This document shows positions 61,810-64,000 of a DNA stretch of 64,000 nucleotides, one piece after another. A program made the position numbers and the translations under genes. The stretch comes from Tectiglobus sp965247245 (GTDB lineage Bacteria; Pseudomonadota; Alphaproteobacteria; Rhizobiales; Hyphomicrobiaceae). Location of the stretch: assembly GCA_965247245.1 (NCBI GenBank), contig CBDFGV010000003.1, positions 2,480,001-2,544,000 on the forward strand. Reading direction: 5' to 3'. Positions within the stretch are counted from its first letter, which is position 1; each line of letters begins with the position of its first letter. Below the pieces are notes generated by a model that saw nothing but the letters and a program-made list of their open reading frames with translations, was not told the DNA's origin and ran no database searches.

Positions 61810-62409
61810 ATGAAAAACAATTGGCCAGAACTGGTCAAACAGGTTCGCATCAAGTTCTCCCTTTCCCAATCCATGCTGTCAGAAATGACCGGCGTCTCGC
61901 AGAAAACAATTTCGCGTTGGGAACGAGGCGAGGTCGCGCCCAGCGGTCCTGTTCAGAATCAGCTTGTCGAAATGCTACGACGTCCAACGAGCAATTTGAT
62001 GACGTCGATGCTGAACGCTGTAAAACATTGCCCGGCTCCCCGTGCGCTCTCCCGCATGCCGAGCCTCAGGCTTCTGGCCGTCTCACCACCGGCCATTGAG
62101 AAGCGCCCGTCAATCGTCAACTACATTGATCACGACTTGTCCTCACTGGCCTGCGGCATCCTCGAAGAGATGCTCGATGACAGACAATTACAGCGATCCA
62201 TCGCATTGCAAGAGATCAACTGCGTCGTGACAACCACTGACAGCGTCCTCAAGACAAGCGAACATGCAACGATCGGTAAGTTCCAGACAACGATCACGTA
62301 TTTCTCGCATGATGGATCGCTCTACAGCGACGCCGTATCCGTTCCGGCCGCCGCATCGGCCGTTCGTGGCTATCGACCAATTGCCGTCGACAACCTGATC
62401 GCCGACTAG
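61810..62409 (+). CDS. XRE-family helix-turn-helix regulator with unknown C-terminal domain
   Basis: The N-terminal XRE-type HTH is clear: WPELVKQVRIKFSLSQSMLS followed by EMTGVSQKTISRWERGEVAP (about residues 5-45). After a short linker a C-terminal domain of about 100 residues (from about 95) has mixed alpha/beta character with SSLACGILEEMLDDRQLQRS and FQTTITYFSHDGSLYSDAVS; it may be a PAS-like ligand-sensing domain. I start at the ATG at 61810 rather than the one at 61768. It is divergent from the AAA ATPase (116 bases between starts), with two ATTGCA copies 20 bases apart in the gap (61709 and 61729), possible binding sites. Confidence 0.82.
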   Translation: MKNNWPELVKQVRIKFSLSQSMLSEMTGVSQKTISRWERGEVAPSGPVQNQLVEMLRRPTSNLMTSMLNAVKHCPAPRALSRMPSLRLLAVSPPAIEKRPSIVNYIDHDLSSLACGILEEMLDDRQLQRSIALQEINCVVTTTDSVLKTSEHATIGKFQTTITYFSHDGSLYSDAVSVPAAASAVRGYRPIAVDNLIAD

Positions 62410-62430
62410 CGACCGTTCGATCTGGAGGAT

Positions 62431-62454
62431 CGATTTCTCTTGAACAAGAAATCG
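62431..62454 (+). repeat. Inverted repeat between the XRE and ABC exporter genes
   Basis: Perfect 8-bp arms CGATTTCT (62431-62438) and AGAAATCG (62447-62454) with an 8-base spacer lie 21 bases after the XRE stop codon. No T tract follows, so it may be an operator for the downstream exporter rather than a terminator. Confidence 0.5.
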
Positions 62455-62578
62455 ACTGCATCCGCAACGGACTTGTCTCAGCAACTCCGGAAAACTTGGC
62501 GACTGTGTCTTGTAGTTTGGCCGTATCCGTATTACGTGGCGCCGGTAGAGTTCTGAAAATCAACACACTGAACGAGAC

Positions 62579-63508
62579 ATGCGCCCGATCATCGAAGTCA
62601 CTAACCTTTCCAAAACCTATGCTTCGGGGTTCAAGGCGCTCAACTCAGTCAATCTCAGCATCAAGCCCGGCGAAATCTTCGCACTCCTTGGCCCGAACGG
62701 TGCTGGCAAAACCACGTTGATCAGTATCATTTGCGGCATCGTCAATTCGACCGAAGGCCAGGTTCTGATCGATGGCTTTGACAATGTCAAAGACTACCGC
62801 AAGACCCGCTCCCTCATCGGATTGGTCCCGCAGGAACTAACCACGGACTCGTTTGAAACTGTCTGGGCAACGGCCAACTTCAGTCGTGGCCTGTTCGGCA
62901 AACCGCCTGCCCCGGCGCACATTGAGAAGATCCTGAAGGATCTCACCTTGTGGGACAAGAAGGACAGCCAGCTCATGACGCTGTCAGGCGGCATGAAGCG
63001 CCGCGTCATGATCGCCAAGGCATTGTCTCATGAACCGCAGATCCTGTTCCTCGATGAACCGACCGCGGGTGTCGATGTCGAATTGCGCAGGGATATGTGG
63101 GAAGTTGTGCGCGGCCTTCGCGATGCCGGTGTTACGATCATCCTGACAACCCACTACATTGAAGAAGCCGAAGAGATGGCGGACCGCGTCGGCGTCATCA
63201 CCGGCGGCGAACTCATTCTTGTCGAAGAAAAGAATGAGCTGATGCGCAAGCTCGGCAAGAAACAGCTGAGTCTCCAGTTGCACCAGCCGTTGACCGAGTT
63301 GCCGCAAAGTCTCAGCGAATTCGATCTCTCGCTGGAAGAAGGCGGCGCAGAACTCATTTATACTTACGACACGCAACGCGAGCGGACCGGCATTCGCTCA
63401 CTTCTCAATGCGTTGAACGACTCCGGCATCACGTTCCGCGATCTGCACACCACGCAGAGTTCGCTGGAGGACATTTTCGTTGGCTTGGTGAAAGAGGGTA
63501 AGCAGTGA
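62579..63508 (+). CDS. ABC-2-type exporter ATPase
   Basis: This is the ATP-binding subunit of an ABC-2 exporter (DrrA/YadG type). Walker A is LLGPNGAGKTTLISII, the Q-loop is in LIGLVPQELTTDSFETV, the signature is LSGGMKRRVMIAKAL, Walker B is ILFLDEPTAGVDVELR, and the H-loop His is in ILTTHYIEEAEEMADRV. A C-terminal regulatory region of about 85 residues follows. The 309 residues are normal. Its stop overlaps the GTG start of the permease gene (GTGA), so the two are translationally coupled. Confidence 0.94.
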   Translation: MRPIIEVTNLSKTYASGFKALNSVNLSIKPGEIFALLGPNGAGKTTLISIICGIVNSTEGQVLIDGFDNVKDYRKTRSLIGLVPQELTTDSFETVWATANFSRGLFGKPPAPAHIEKILKDLTLWDKKDSQLMTLSGGMKRRVMIAKALSHEPQILFLDEPTAGVDVELRRDMWEVVRGLRDAGVTIILTTHYIEEAEEMADRVGVITGGELILVEEKNELMRKLGKKQLSLQLHQPLTELPQSLSEFDLSLEEGGAELIYTYDTQRERTGIRSLLNALNDSGITFRDLHTTQSSLEDIFVGLVKEGKQ

Positions 63509-64000
63509 ACTGGCGGGCGATCGGGGCAATCTACAGATACGAAATGGCGCGCACCTTTCGCACCGTTATGCAGAGCATCGTCTCGCCGGTGCTGTCCACC
63601 TGCCTGTACTTTGTCGTGTTCGGTGCAGCCATTGGCTCTCGCATCACTGAAATCAATGGTGTGAGTTATGGTGCCTTTATCGTGCCAGGCCTCATAATGT
63701 TGTCACTCCTCACACAGAGCCTGACTAACGCGGCCTTCGCTATCTACTTTCCTAAGTTCATCGGCACGATCTACGAGCTGTTGTCGGCGCCCGTATCACC
63801 ACTTGAAATCGTGATTGGATACGTCGGTGCAGCAGCCACAAAATCGATCGCCGTCGGTCTAATCATTCTGATCACCGCGTCATTCATCGTTGAGATCAAG
63901 ATCGCGCATCCCTTCGTCATGCTGCTGTTCTTACTATTAACGTCGGTCACGTTCGCGCTGCTCGGATTCATCATCGGGATCTGGGCTCAGAACTTTGAAC
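63505..64000 (+). CDS. ABC-2-type exporter permease, cut by the window edge
   Basis: The frame opens with GTG at 63505, overlapping the ATPase stop codon (GTGA), and stays open to the last base of the window, so the gene is incomplete. The first 165 residues include WRAIGAIYRYEMARTFRTVM at the N-terminus, several hydrophobic spans and SYGAFIVPGLIMLSLLTQSL, a typical ABC-2 membrane domain. About 85-100 residues should follow beyond the window. The exported substrate is unknown. Confidence 0.9.
   Translation, partial: MNWRAIGAIYRYEMARTFRTVMQSIVSPVLSTCLYFVVFGAAIGSRITEINGVSYGAFIVPGLIMLSLLTQSLTNAAFAIYFPKFIGTIYELLSAPVSPLEIVIGYVGAAATKSIAVGLIILITASFIVEIKIAHPFVMLLFLLLTSVTFALLGFIIGIWAQNFE

Overview
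The window is chromosomal DNA from an alphaproteobacterium, most likely of the order Hyphomicrobiales (Rhizobiales). This rests on protein families and gene order: membrane-anchored cytochrome c, kdsB and pheA in a row; a complete Cpa/Tad (Flp) pilus locus of the Caulobacter/Rhizobium type; a YejABEF peptide importer; an AapJ-like amino-acid binding protein; and groESL with a CIRCE operator. Sampled GC is about 57 percent. I found no rRNA, tRNA, insertion sequence, prophage or CRISPR array.

Layout. 1-12.5 kb: mixed housekeeping and envelope genes (three-module secreted protein, orphan AapJ-like binding protein, exported YyaL-like thioredoxin-domain protein, exported cyclase-family hydrolase, CHASE2 adenylate/guanylate cyclase, nitroreductase, AbrB-type membrane protein, YugP-like zinc peptidase, histone-deacetylase-like hydrolase, YdjM-like membrane protein). 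12.5-26 kb: the Tad pilus island. Two TadE/TadG-like pseudopilins and a stand-alone secretin N-domain protein lie on the minus strand. Two Flp pilins (one only 54 residues), CpaA, CpaB, CpaC, CpaD, CpaE, CpaF, TadB and TadC follow on the plus strand, and a TadD lipoprotein is convergent at the end. 26-35 kb: an M17 aminopeptidase, then a minus-strand run yejA-yejB-yejE-yejF-ghrA-unknown. 35-39 kb: cytochrome c (minus), then kdsB-pheA-SDR-DUF1330 (plus). 38.9-43 kb: a two-gene cassette of a membrane-anchored ParA-like ATPase and an unknown partner, an SRPBCC protein and an RTX exoprotein. 43-49 kb: groESL, small unknowns, DedA and DUF808 membrane proteins. 49-52 kb: a stand-alone adenylation-carrier-thioesterase enzyme convergent with an SDR-fold protein that has lost its catalytic residues. 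52-59.3 kb: an M20 amidohydrolase followed by a complete dipeptide-type ABC importer. 59.3-64 kb: a TetR regulator with a perfect palindromic operator and a co-transcribed membrane protein, an AAA ATPase divergent from an XRE regulator, and an ABC-2 exporter cut by the window edge.

How the genes work together. The Tad genes form one machine: pilins are processed by CpaA, powered by CpaF with TadB/TadC, positioned by CpaE and exported through CpaC/CpaD/TadD. Two peptide importers and the M17 and M20 hydrolases suggest substantial use of peptides or amidated nitrogen compounds. The least-explained loci are the A-T-TE enzyme with its catalytically dead SDR neighbour (48.98-52.24 kb) and the membrane-anchored ParA cassette (38.9-40.8 kb). 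All functions are read from sequence motifs without database searches.
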